The notes beneath the pieces are model-generated. The model had not been told where the DNA came from, ran no database searches, and saw only the letters and a program-made list of their open reading frames with translations. A DNA stretch of 64,000 nt from Undaria pinnatifida (lineage: Eukaryota; Sar; Phaeophyceae; Laminariales; Alariaceae), in contig JABAKD010000023.1 in the NCBI GenBank assembly GCA_012845835.1, positions 23,313,108 through 23,377,107 of the forward strand, in the 5' to 3' direction. Shown piece by piece: positions 46,496 to 58,012 of the stretch. Position 1 is the stretch's first letter; each line of letters starts with the position of its first letter. Position numbers and translations under genes: made by a program.

Positions 46496-47327
46496 CCCGC
46501 GTATCTGGCTTGCGGATTCGCCTTTTTCAAACTTATAGCTGCCTGCCGGAGGGTCCTTCTCGTGCCGGCGCCTCGCGAGTCGGACCCGCGGATCGACCCC
46601 CGCGTCCGAAAATGATACCTGGTACGAAACTTGCCGCTTCTTGCGTGAAAACCTCTCTCGTCCCGGTACTCCGATCGTATTCTGTTATCATAGCGTCCAG
46701 AAACACCAACCAGACAGCAACTTCTCGTACCAGGCATAAATTATTACTAAGCGAATCCTCGTGTCGGATGAAGCCGAAAGGATTACTCAGGTATGTTTGC
46801 ATCCATCCAAGTCCACTAAAACAAGCCAGGCGACACACGTTTTGCTGCATTGATTGCAGGGTGCAACGATGAAGACTACAAATGGCAGTATAAGCACCCA
46901 TGTACGACGCACAAGGTTCCCCTCCGGAAGTGCCTAGGGGAGTGGCGCAACGACACATTATCCTTATCGCTACCGGACGCAATGACCGTTTGTTTGTACA
47001 ACATACAAAAAACAAACTTGCCCCGAAAAATAATGAATTCGCGTTTTACCGTACTTCTTGAGTGTATTCAATAGCAGTACTTTTAGCACCTTTCGGATAC
47101 TCGATGAAGCCGTGCCCACGACTGATCTGTTGTGGAGAAAATACACACAACCCACAAAACTTTTGCACCGTAGGATATGTATGATTTCGAGAAGAGCGTC
47201 ACACTTCAAACTCCAGCTTAGGGACCGCCAGGAAGCGAGAAGGGGCACATGTGGCGTCGGATGCGGCTTACTGTAGAACATGATGCAAAGAGCACGTATT
47301 AAGAACGAGGGAGCAAGAGGATAATAC

Positions 47328-47775
47328 GTGACAGGCTATGACAAAAGCAACTCGCCGCCGTAAAGATAGGATATACGACACCCGCGCATGGTCCTACCTG
47401 TAGCGTTTTGCTCTCCGCATGTTGTCTGCTGTCTGTCATCTGCGACCTTCGCAAAAAACAGAAAAATTACTCGTTAAAAAACTGCCTCTGTGGACGTAAA
47501 TGTAAAAGGATGGGTTGGTATCTAAACTGCGATTATTATAAAGGTCGCTATGTTTCCGCATCGATGGACACGCGCACCCACAGCGGCAACACAACAGAAA
47601 CGTGTGGTATGGTGGGGTGACAAATGACAGGCTCCGACACAAGCAATTCGCCGCAGCATAGCGAGGACACGCCATGCGCACATAAATGGTGTTGCCTACC
47701 GCTGCTGCTGTGCGGCAGGGTTGTACCGTTGTGCTCTCCGCATGTTGTCTGCTGTCTGTCATCTTCGATCTTACA
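47328..47775 (+). repeat. Direct repeat pair around a CTG-rich region
   Basis: 47328-47450 and 47620-47775 share 'gtgacaggct.ygacaaaagcaa', 'tcgccg', and the long phrase 'gctctccgcatgttgtctgc' with 'tgtctgtcatct'. A third partial echo (cataaatggtgttgcc) lies at 47685 and 47775. No gene is called. Confidence 0.7.
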
Positions 47776-48319
47776 TAAATGGTGTTGCCCACCGCTGCAG
47801 CATGCTGCTGTGCAGCAGAGTTGTAGAATTGTGCCCTCTTGGTATGGTACGGTATCATATACGAAGCTCACCAACATGAACATACATGCAAGGACCGTTT
47901 GAGTGATAATATGCTATTCAAACGATCCTTACACTTTACGCCGGCATGTCACTCGACACTTGGCAGAAGCATCTACGATAAAAAAAACCCGGTTTGCATT
48001 CAAATCTTGCGTGCGTACACGGGGATAGGAGATGCGGAAACACCATCCCCGGGGATGTTGCGGAATCCCGGGGTTTGCCTTAAGTATGCCCAAGGCCAAA
48101 CAAGTTTTAAAGGCTTGGCACGCGCGACACACTGCACGGGTCGCGCCCAAACCTCCGGCAACGTGACCCCAACGGTCGCATTGCGCCCACCCCATCCGAC
48201 GTTTCGGACAAAGCTGCGAGCACTGAGAGATGTGCTCGAACAAAGAAAAAAATGGCAATTATACCTATACATATACGTACACATTGGATACCCCGTAAGA
48301 AATGCATCACACATACGAG

Positions 48320-48770
48320 TACGAAATGTGACCAAGCACGTAAAAAGGCAAGGATACTCGTCGCCGAAGCAGCAGCAGCAGCAGCACTGGCAGCAGCAAG
48401 CACCAACAGCAGACCCCGGATCCTCGCGGATCGCAGCTCCTGCTGATAGAACAACCGCCCCACTTGTGGACTGCCGGAGGCGGCTCAGCTAGGCTGCTTC
48501 CCGGGGCCGGAAACTGCAAATATAGATGCAGTAAGTAAGTAGCTACCTCGAGAATTATCATACCAATACGAAATGTGACAAAACGTAAGAAAGAGCAGTC
48601 GTCGTTGAAGCAGCAGCAGCAGCAGCAGCAGCACTGGCAGCAGCAAGCACCAACAGCAGACAGCGCATCCTCGCGGATCGCAGCCCCTGCTGACAAATCC
48701 ACCGCCCCAGTTGTGGGCTTGCTGCCGGAGGCGGCTCAGCTAGGCTGCTTGCCGGGGCCGGAGGCTGCAT
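48320..48770 (+). repeat. ~240-bp tandem duplication with (CAG)n tracts
   Basis: Copies at about 48320-48525 and 48560-48770 share 'tacgaaatgtgac', a CAG tract (48368 and 48610), 'actggcagcagcaagcacc', 'tcctcgcggatcgcag', 'gccggaggcggctcagctag' and 'gctgcttsccggggccgg'. The 217-codon frame 47839-48492 ends inside the first copy and is not recognised. Confidence 0.85.
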
Positions 48771-48774
48771 AGAT

Positions 48775-49365
48775 AACTAGCTCGCTCGTCGCGTCGCTCG
48801 TCGGATCGACCCGGTGGTCTAGCGCTACGAGCGTGGCTAATTGCCCATGCGTGGGTTGCGGTCTCCTTCTCATTTTTCGCGCGCACACCACATAATGCTG
48901 CAAACAATGCCGGTAGAAAAACCAGAGATTACGACATCCTGGGAAAAGTACGAGGGACCAAGGACCAACCAACGGACCAAGGTACATATCCAGACATTTT
49001 TGACCCGTGATTTTTTGACTTGAACCCGTGAGATATGTCACGGGTCCAGTCGACCATGACCTGCACGAAACACGCACCTCGCGGGTCACCCGAAGTGTGT
49101 CGGGTCGGGTCGGGTCAGGAGGCTTTCAAAATCACGCGGGTCGGATCGGGTCGGGTCAGGAGATTTTCAAAATCTCACGGATCGGGTCTGGTCGGGTCAA
49201 GAGGCATTGAAAATCTCGCGGGTTGGGTGGGGTCGGGTCGGGTTGGGTCAAGACGTCTCGAAATTCTCGCGGGTCGGATCGGGTCGGGTCAAGACGTCTT
49301 GAAATTCTCGCGGGTCGGGTCGGGTCAACCCGCGAGGTTTGACCCGACCCGTGAAAAGCCCTGTA
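48775..49365 (+). repeat. Composite dispersed repeat, copy 2
   Basis: The head 48775-49045 aligns with 27-300. It is followed by a GGGTC-rich array with ~41-bp periodicity and the inverted right end tgacccgacccgtgaaaagc. Starts and ends are shared with copy 1, which supports a defined ~580-bp mobile unit. Confidence 0.75.
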
Positions 49366-52140
49366 ATAAATTCACCGCAACAACCCACAGCAAAAACTGA
49401 TTCGCGCACATCACGAGAAGTCCCGGCCCAGTTTGTTTTTCAACCACGTAGCTCTTGGAATTTGAAAGTCCATTGCAGCAGATCGTGAACGTCCTTTGCC
49501 CTCTGAATGATATACACTTTGGTATATCCGCTTCCTTGAGCGAGCGAGGGCCACCTTGTATATTTGATGTACGTGTCTGTCACGGGTTGAAAGTGCCGTC
49601 TCCTGAAACTGCGTCTGTTTCGATAAGAGCTGGACCGGCCAAGACCGTGTCAAAACAAGAAATCGGCCACGCACCGCCCATTTTTTCGCAGTTGGATATG
49701 AGAATTTGACACGGCGTTTTTCGTGCACCAAATGAGACGTGTTTTGCCGGGGTTTTTTATCGAGAGAGAGATATGACCGAAAATTCAGCCCAAAAAATAG
49801 AAATGCGACTGAACTCATTAAAAAACAAGTAAAAAACCATTAACTTATAATTTCGCTCGTATGTCACGGAGACAGTGTGAAAATTCCTGATCAAAAAGCG
49901 CCTCGAAGAGCACACGAAGAAGAAGAACTAAGAAGTGGGAGAGTGTATGCGGTGCACACGATCATCGATCACGACTCGAACTAATAACCAAAACGGATTT
50001 TTGTTTAAATCCGTGTTTCGGAGTTTTCGCCGATATCTCGTCGAGTTCGAGTGGAGTTATAAATATGCCTTTTTTTCGGCAAACTTTTTCTTATTGCACA
50101 TGTACTGATGTGTCAGGGTCAGTGCTTCCAAACATCCAGTCCTAATTCGAAGTAATTCATGAGATACGACTCATTTTTAATGCGGATATGACGATCCGTG
50201 TTACATGTGACAGAGTAAGCACTTCTCGATTGATGTTGACCGACTGCTACAGCATGAGCTGCAAGCTCCTCGGAGCTGATAGACGAGATGGTCCCAGTTG
50301 TTGTATTTATTATTGGCAGTCTCGAAGAGCAAACGAAGGAAAAGAAATAAGAATAGGGGAGTGCATGCGGTGCACACGATCATCGATCACGACTCGAACT
50401 AAAAAACAAAACAAGAGACCTGTACCTTGTATGCTCTGTACCCGGTGCCCCAAGAAACAATGACGACACATAACATCTCGGGCATACTACATATACGTCG
50501 TAGAGCCGATTTACTGGGGTCTTTCTGCCGTATAACCGTTACGAAATATTACAAACTGACCTAATAATATATCTGAGCAAATTGATCCGACATATCACAG
50601 CTGCTGCTGTGCTATATGGTATGGACTACTTCAATCAGATGGCTATGTCCCGATACAGCGCACTGATCTGCTTCCGTGACTGCTGCTGTGTATAGCAACT
50701 GACTCTGCTGCTGTTGCGTAGCAACGTAGCTATCTTTGTTAAGAAGTAGGCAACATCAGCCTACATCTCGTGATAAATGTCCAGTAGCGACTACAACAGT
50801 ACAGCAGTATACCTAGTCAATGCTCAGCAGCATAGAGTGCAGCTAAGTAAGCAGACGTATCGTAGGCAGCGTTATGCGATCGATCTACCACCCTACTAAG
50901 CAGTAGTATGTACGACCAATGTGGTATAATTAGTTACTTCTTTGAATGCGACGCAATAACGTACGCACAAGCAATGATTTGGGAATATGATGTTGGTTGG
51001 TTGACTATCGGGACGTTGACGTAGCTAAGTTTCCACGAACAGGAAACGAACCCCTAGGTACATGTGCCTGTAGCATGGACATTGTGCCGAATCAATCAGG
51101 TGATGGTCAGCCCCACCTCGCTCGCTCCCTTGTTATCTCCCTATTGTTTCTACTATCTCCTTCTGTTTATCTTGCCCACAAGGGACGCCAAACATCTTCT
51201 TTGAGTTCCAAGCGCCAGCAAGGTAGTTTGACCACTACCAGCGCAAGCCTGTGCTACCACTTGTCAAACATATTTCATCCGAATATCGAACAGGTCATTA
51301 GTCTCGACATGCGCGATGATTACAGCAAGTTCGTTGGGGAGACGTTCCCGATGATCTAAACCTGACCGGGACCTACTATGAGGAGGACAGCTGTATCCTC
51401 AACGGGCGGCGAGATTATCAAGCAAGCTACTAGTACAACAACAGAGATTAAAGTGAGAACAGCAGCAAAGGGTTAAACCGCGGCTTAGCAACGGACTGAT
51501 CGTCTACTACTGCTGAGATAACTATACGGCTCGAGGAAAAGCGTGTGTACCGCATATATACGTGACATCATCTGCATCAGCGCGCTAGTCCACCACTGAC
51601 TGGCTCAAAGCGCGAGAGTAGTTGCATTCGCAGTTAATTTTTGTTCATGTTGAGAATTGCAAACATACGCTCTCGGGGCGACAATTGGCCTCAAGCGTCC
51701 GTCCGTAAATCAAGCCCCCGAAGTCGTGGCTGAAGCTCGTACCTGTAGTAGAACATGAAGAAAGTGCATATCGAAAAGTGACGGAATTTGAAGCCCACAA
51801 AGTTGGGGTGAAGCCTGCGCCAGGTGCAGCAAGCATGTACGGCATGCAAGTCCACAAAGCTGTGTCTAAAGCTCGCCCAAGAGCAAGCAAGTTACGTTCC
51901 ACAAGGGTGGCAGAAATCTTGCAGCAGCTGCAGCTAAGATCAAGAGTAAAGTTGTGCTCGCTCGTGCCAGGTGTACTGGTGCTCACAGCACGAAGAAATT
52001 TCCTGGATTAATTAGGCATTTTCTGAGGGGGCGGTTCGAAAAATAACAGTACTGTACCACATAGGTGCGGCGCAATAAGAAAAAGCTCTTCGCAACATGG
52101 AAGGCAACTGTACAAAGTAGCGAGAACGGCGAAGAGCCTC
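49366..52140. other. No gene seen; one dispersed ~95-bp direct repeat
   Basis: 49905-50002 and 50319-50417 share 'tctcgaagagca', 'atgcggtgcacacgatcatc' and 'gatcacgactcgaacta'. The rest is CTG/CAG-scattered sequence. Short frames (for example 50997-51359) are unrecognised. Confidence 0.5.
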
Positions 52141-52149
52141 CCGCGGTTT

Positions 52150-52891
52150 GACGTGAAGGATAAGCCCGCCTATCGCGACTGGAAAGCAAGGGTAAAGGTT
52201 CACCTCAATATGCCAGCTTCCGCTATGCGTGGCATATTCATGGGGCAGGAGAGGCCCAACCCGACAATAGGCGACAACTTAGCCAACTGGCAGCAGAGCA
52301 ATGCCAACCTCCACTCAGTCCTTTTCCTGGCTACGAATGGGGGAGTCACTACAGTTGTACGACGTCATGAAGGCTAGACACCGGAAGATGGTCTCGGAGA
52401 CGGACAGGAAGCCTGGGAGGCGCTTGAGGAGAAATACGACATCTTCAGTAACGCCACTCGTCAGGAGCTCTACGAGGAACTGGAAAAGACGTTTTCGTAT
52501 CATCGGCGTACGAGGAGCTTGCCCGTTCATGTCGCTATTTCGTCGCTTCACGGTCCGCGAGTTCGAGCTGGAGGACATTAAATCCACGATGCGTGATATG
52601 TGCTCGGACCATCTCTCTCGTTTGTCAAGCATACCATCAATTACACGAGGCGGGGTAGCCATGCAAGCGCAGGACGACCTCAGTGGTGTGAAGGGCTACA
52701 TCTGCAGCAAATTTGGACACCGCAAGGCGGATTGTCCCATGTACAATCCCAACTACAAAAAATACCATGAAAGAAGGAAAGAAGGATGCTCCAAATGGTG
52801 CTCTCTGCACGAAACGACGTCTCATTCCGACGATGAGTGCAGGGCAAAAGGGAAGAAGCATCATACGAAATCGGTAAAACAACTAGGTTGA
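52150..52891 (+). pseudogene. Copia gag, frameshifted
   Basis: Opens LPRFDVKDKPAYRDWKARVK (52138-52197) and runs to 52377. It continues in another frame with GQEAWEALEEKYDIFSNATR and QELYEELEKTFSYH, the helical core typical of copia gag, then shifts again to 52891. The zinc region reads GYICSKFGHRKADC (52694-52735), where the first Cys of a C-x2-C-x4-H-x4-C knuckle is replaced. A second motif, KWCSLHETTSHSDDEC, follows. Gag would package element RNA in a virus-like particle. At least two frameshifts disable it. Confidence 0.8.
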
Positions 52892-53287
52892 GGAGGAGCC
52901 AGGCGTTGCTCAGTAATTTTGACTACGGCTCATGCAGATGGCGAGTGCTAGCTCCGAAAGAAGCAGGCCAACAACGGCAATGCCACCTTCGCCAAGAATG
53001 TTTGGTCAGCATCGTCCAACGGCGCCAGGGGAACAGGGCCTCACAGGACGACATTTGGTCGTCGCCCTCACTGCCAAGCAGAAAGCGAAGCCCATTGGCG
53101 GCACACAGGACGAGAAGCCCAACATCTCCAAGACACAGACGCGCGAATACGAAAACTACCTCAATAGACCCTCGATTGTGACACTTGGGCTGTTTGGGCA
53201 GAACTCTGATGACTCAGTCCTTATGGCAGTCAGTGCGGTGGAAGTCGGCAACTACACAGGAAACACCACCAGCAACAACTCTTTGGC

Positions 53288-53345
53288 GTGCACGTGGACA
53301 GCGGAGCATTCGAGCACTACGTCGACGACACTCCCGGGCTAAGAA
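53288..53345 (+). pseudogene. Copia aspartic protease remnant
   Basis: HVDSGAFEHYVDD with Asp-Ser-Gly at 53297-53305 matches the LDSGAS.H active-site motif of copia proteases. The frame stops 12 residues later and the rest of the fold is missing. Confidence 0.6.
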
Positions 53346-53439
53346 GAACGTCATCCGAGTACGAAATCTTGGGGAACCGCGCAAAGTCCCTACTGCAGAG
53401 AAACCCCTGGAAGGAGATGCTACAGGCGTCATCACCGGT

Positions 53440-53680
53440 GCTATTATCGACATGGACCTGGGTGCACCCGAGATAGTCTTTCAAGCGACAAGAATCAACA
53501 CCACGGACAACTGGCATTGCCGTGTGGGACACATCAACAACAAAAGCCTAGTCATCCTAAACAAGACGGACAGCGACGGGATGCACTTAGTCGGGGGAGT
53601 GTCGGACTGCGACTTCTGTGCAATCGGGAAGAGTACACCAAATGGACACAAGTATTCCTCATCCAGGCTAAACGACAAGC
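53440..53680 (+). pseudogene. Copia pre-integrase zinc-binding domain remnant
   Basis: In one frame: NWHCRVGHINNKSLVIL (Trp 53512-53514) then CDFCAIGKSTPNGH. This is the H-x3-H ... C-x2-C arrangement that precedes the integrase core in copia elements. The catalytic D,D,E core that should follow is absent; sequence jumps to the duplicated 'ggactgtttgggcag' phrase and unrelated Thr/Ser-rich sequence (53880-54170). Confidence 0.75.
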
Positions 53681-54477
53681 CAAGACCATCGATCGCTCTA
53701 CAAAACAGCCCAGCATGTTCGGGACATCGGCCTTGCAAACGTGAGAAGGACCTCAACGGGCCCTCGTTCGGGACGCTTGGACTGTTTGGGCAGACCTCGG
53801 ACGACTAAAAAGCCGTTCAAAGGTGGAGAAACTGGCGAGACATTCGAACGCCTTTTCCAAGTCGTGGGATTACGCGACGCGACTCATTGGAGGGGCGCAC
53901 CGACAAGGAAATGGGAGCCTGGAGCAGCAACAGCGTCGACAGTCTAGCTATATTGTCTTCAACGGAAACTACGTTTGAGACTACCACAGCTGCTTCGTTT
54001 TCAACTAATAATAATACTACTCCTTCATTATCCCATCAACTTAACATCCATCGCTGCGACCTCATAATCACGGCTGTCAACTCCTCAACGACTGCCTCTC
54101 CCACCGGCTACCCATCATCCATTATTGTGCCATTAACACCACGAACATCAATGTCTTAGCGGCAAACGGAAATGGCCCGTTCAGCAAATCAAGACCCGGA
54201 ATCTTCAGCGGAATAAGACTCGGAGCAAACATCGTGGACAGCCTTATCATCGTCGTTGTCAACCTCGTCATCCGCAAATGCAGCAGCAAACTTGGAGGAA
54301 GCTATATCAGCCTCATCACTACTACACTCAGCAAAGGCCGGCAAACAGTCCACTACGAGCAGTACCGACGCAAGACGACAAGAGAGCACAGGATAACATC
54401 CCACCTTGTCTGGCCTACATCTGCCATCGTCATCATCATAAGCTTCCCAAACCATCACCCACTTGTACAACACCTTT

Positions 54478-55065
54478 ATGGTCTACGTCTACTTCACGAA
54501 CAACGCCTCCATCAAAAACAACACGGCGAACACGAGTAAGAAGCCGGACGCCATCCTCATCCGCTACGTCGACGATCTGATGCTTGCTGGAGGCGACTAA
54601 GCGGTTCAGAAGACGTTAAAGAAGAAGCCAATGAGCCGCTTTGCTACAACCGGCATGGGAGACATAAACGGAAAGGGGGAGTGCAAACCCGTGAGCACGC
54701 CCGCAGCAGGAAAGCAACTGTCTTGCCACCAGCCGATAGATGGTTTTGATAACGGCTCAGAGAAGCAACGATATCAGGCAATCACAGGCTCATTAATGCA
54801 CCTGGTTCAAGTGACTCGCTACGACATCCTCTATGGCGTCAACCAAATTGCGAGGTCCATGTCAAGGCTATCCATTGCAAACACGGGGGCGGCCAAGCAC
54901 GTTCTCCGTTATCTTGCCGGCAAGATCAACTTTGATATCACCTACAAGAAAGGGTTTTTTACCTTAATCGCGTTTTCGGACGCTAGCTGGGGCAACAACT
55001 TGGACAACGTCAAGTCATCGTACCCTATGATGATATGCCGACCGAGGACAACATATCAGATTTAG
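54478..55065 (+). pseudogene. Copia reverse transcriptase/RNase H remnant
   Basis: 54478-54600 ends IRYVDDLMLAGGD and a stop; the catalytic YVDD box is at 54565-54576. After the stop the same frame continues LKKKPMSRFATTGMGDINGK, so part of the thumb is deleted. ECKPVSTPAAGKQLS then leads into the RNase H linker: RYQAITGSLMHLVQVTRYDI, QIARSMSRLS, AAKHVLRYLAGKINFDITYK and AFSDASWGNN. The chain ends at 55065 before the remaining RNase H acidic residues. The order and motifs are unmistakably copia. Confidence 0.88.
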
Positions 55066-56029
55066 GGACGAAGTTCCTCAACAAGCATCGTTACCATTTC
55101 CTCATCTGGCTGATCAAGGTTTTCAGGGCCTGAACAAACATCACCGATTTAAACGGGACGATCTGACAGCATCAAGGATATATGTTGAGCCGGATAGAAC
55201 AAGGTCTTCTACAACAGGGACTGCAGCAGAGCTGGCGATGGAGGTATCATTTTCAACCGTATTTTCATCAGCTTCATCAGTGGCTTGCAGCTTCAGCTTT
55301 GTCATTTTCAACTTTATCAGTTCAGCTTCATCAGCTCAGCTACATCAGCTTCATCAGGTTCATCAGTGGTTTCTTAGGCCGGAAACATAGTTGGAGGGTA
55401 GGGTGTATCCGAGGGGGGGCGGTTGTGAATACACGGAACGTTGTGACGTGCACATTTTGTGTGGCATTATTATGGGAGTTATTTCATTAGGGGTTTGCCT
55501 TCAGTGCATTACACGGTAGACTTTGAACCTTTGCGTTTGTCTTCCAAAGGCATTCGTTGCGACGCACTTGTTCGCGTGAATGGGCCATTGATGCCGTTCG
55601 ACCGAGCTTTTGAAATTTCAGAGTCTCGCTGGTATTTAAACCGAAAGTATTGTTTGAAATGGCCGCCCCGAAAATTCTGGGCAAGTACACGCCACAGGCG
55701 ACCAAAGACCTAGGCAGTTACATAGTAATACCCATTGCTGTGTCTGGAGTGAGCACACCAGGAAACAAAGTAACTCATTGCCGCTGTCATCCATAAGCAA
55801 GAAAGTAGGCACAAGGTGCCGAAGTCCGTCCTACGAGCGGATCTTGGAAGGATGGAGTTCACCCTTCATGCGACTCGCCGAACACCTCACGGCGCTTTGC
55901 GCTTGGTGCAAGTAATGTCTGCCTGGTTGGTGAAAACCCGGCGTGCTCCGTCCCGGCATGGTAGGGATGCGAGGGTCTATGGTCATACGACTACGGCCAT
56001 CCACACACTGATTACCCCTCCCCCCCCCC
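55066..56029. other. Region 3' of the copia relic; no supported gene
   Basis: Contains a run of 'tcagcttcatca' words (55265-55370) and a possible polypurine tract near 55410 followed by tgtgaatacacgg, which could be an LTR start. No partner LTR was found upstream. Frames at 55459-55713 (plus) and 55487-55705 (minus) look moderately protein-like on both strands and cannot be assigned. Confidence 0.4.
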
Positions 56030-56740
56030 CTATCCTAGCACCCGCACACGAGATCGTGCGCGGCGTCGAGCATCGTCTCGGGCATAAAAAGCAAGGCGCT
56101 TTCGCGGGCTCAGCAGCAGTGTTGTTGTGCACCAATCGCGCGAGCGCGCCGGCACGGTCGAGCTGAAGACGGGGAGCAAGTTGCAGGGAGGGTCTTCTGT
56201 CGCCCAGAAACTCAGCCTGAGTTGCTGCTTGGGCGAAAGTTTGCCAGCACGTAAACAATACGACACATCGTGATACAAAACATGGTGCCTTGTATTCCCG
56301 TCCACGCACGAAATGGGCACCGACCTTCCCATCTTTCGTGAGCTTCCTCAGGCGCCGTGATCAGGTGCCCAAAACCCTTGAGGAGAAAATGAAGAAAAAA
56401 CAGATCTGCGCACACGCAAAAAACTGCCCTGCCGTTCGCCCGCATCTGCCCTATCAGCGGCAAGCGCCTATTTTCCCCGCGCATCAAAGATCCCGCCGGC
56501 ACGCTCGAGCCCCGCGCATGGTCGCTCCGAAGAGGCAGGGCAAGCACACGCAACACGCGACACAAGGACCCCCTGATCCTAACACCCGCACACGAGACCA
56601 TGCGCGGCGTCGAGCATCATTCCGGACACCAACAGCAAACTCGCCTTTCCGGGCTCAGCAGCAGCACTATTGTTGTGCACCCTTCCTGCGAACGCACCAA
56701 CACGCTCGAGCTGAAGGTGGTGACCAAGTTGCAGGGAGGG
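56030..56740 (+). repeat. ~165-bp direct repeats, 546 bp apart
   Basis: 56030-56190 and 56576-56740 share 'tcctarcacccgcacacgag', 'gcgcggcgtcgagcat', 'gggctcagcagcag', 'ttgttgtgcacc', 'cgagctgaag' and 'caagttgcagggaggg'. They bracket 56191-56575, in which I see no gene. They could be LTR-like ends or a segmental duplication. Confidence 0.8.
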
Positions 56741-56744
56741 GCGT

Positions 56745-57095
56745 CTCGTCGTGCTCTTGCTCTCGTGCTCGTACTCGTGCTGGAGTGCTGGAGTGTTGGT
56801 GAGTGCTCGATTGCTGGAGTGCTCGAGTGCTCATCGTGCTCGAGTGCTCGAATGTTCATCGTGCTCGAGTGCTCGTGCTCACGTGCTCATCGTGCTCGAC
56901 TACTCACGAGCACATGCACGAGCACTTGTGCTCGTGCTCGATTGTTTTGAGTGTTGTTGATTGCTCGATTGCTCGAGTGCTCGAGGTTTTCATCATGCTC
57001 GAGTGCTCGTACTCAAGTATTCGTCGAGCTGTGCTCTCGAGCACGAGCACTTGAGCACGAACTCGAGCATAAGAGCACTGGAGCACGAGCACATA
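56745..57095 (+). repeat. GTGCTC/GAGCAC low-complexity array 1
   Basis: Mostly GTGCTC, GAGTGCTC and CTCGTGCTC words on the plus strand up to about 57015. It switches to GAGCAC words at 57035-57095, so the two parts can pair as a long hairpin. Frames here give only Cys/Ser/Arg repeats and are not genes. Confidence 0.85.
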
Positions 57096-57176
57096 CACAG
57101 AATCAAACTTCCAATAGTCAGCTCAGTACATTAAAATAATGCTGCACAGAGTCACACCCAGGTTGAGCAGCAGTTC

Positions 57177-57534
57177 ATGTGTGTGCTACTAGGACATGAG
57201 ACGGCGCATGGGGTTGGGTTACGTACGGAATACTGCTACTGCTGTTGTACCAGTAGTACGTATATGTGTTACCTTATACTGCTGCTGTATGGCGGCAACA
57301 TATACCGGTACCTGACATTCGCGTGGGAGAATGCACTGGAATCGAGTATACTCAGCAGTCAATAAAATAACTCTTCGTGGATCCATAATGCAACAGTTTG
57401 CTCTCCGCTCTAACCATCGCAACTTGGTGTGGTCCATTTCTGTGCGTGTGTCCACGTTGCTTGTGCGTGTTTCTTTCGGTTTTTGTGATACGTTATAACT
57501 TCTTATCTCGAACATTGCATGCCCCTTCCAAACT
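57177..57534. other. Spacer between the two GTGCTC arrays
   Basis: Includes a CTGCTGT-rich stretch (57233-57295). No gene is recognised. Confidence 0.4.
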
Positions 57535-57770
57535 TGCGGTCGTGCTCGTGCTCTTGTGCTCGTGCTGGTGCTCGAGTGCTGGAGTGTTGGTGAGTGCTCG
57601 ATTGCTGCAGTGCTCGAGTGTTCATCGTGCTCGAGTGCTCGTGCTCACGTGCTCGTCGTGCTCGACTGCTCACGAGCACGAGCACGAGAGCACGTGCTCG
57701 ATTACTCGAGTGCTCGAGAATTTCATCGTGCTCGGGTACTTGTGCTCACGAGCACGAGCACGAGCGTTAT
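57535..57770 (+). repeat. GTGCTC/GAGCAC low-complexity array 2
   Basis: Nearly the same order of words as 56776-56900 (gctggagtgttggtgagtgc, tcgattgctgcagtgctcga), so it is a second copy of array 1 about 790 bp away. It also ends in GAGCAC words. Confidence 0.85.
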
Positions 57771-58012
57771 GCAGCACTCTGTCTGGAAATATATTTAGCG
57801 GTTTGATATTCATGTTAATACTCGAACGTTCTTTATATTTACGTACATTTTGGATACTGCATGACAAATGAAACTTTATGCCCCGCAAATGAAGCTTTGC
57901 CCCACGCACACAGGTGCAAAGGCCCAGGACCGCGGATAATAGTATTTTGCTTGCTATTAATAGTGTTACAGTCTGGTGATGGTGATATTGCTTCTGTGGA
58001 GTGGGTATACAC

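Larger units (their letters stand above)
52150..55065 (+). mobile_element. Ty1/copia retrotransposon relic
   Basis: Gag, zinc fingers, protease, pre-integrase, reverse transcriptase and RNase H signatures follow in copia order on the plus strand, but in several frames and with large losses. The integrase catalytic core, most of the reverse transcriptase and the RNase H C-terminus are absent. A ~55-bp phrase (acctcaatagaccctcg / tgtttgggcagaac) at 53160 recurs at 53749 around the missing integrase, so a rearrangement rather than a simple deletion may have occurred. No long terminal repeats could be paired. A G-rich run, cgagggggggcgg, near 55410 could be the polypurine tract. Confidence 0.85.

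Noticed and set aside
47839-48492. 217-codon plus-strand frame
   Set aside because: It runs through unrelated unique sequence into a duplicated CAG-tract repeat, with no domain.
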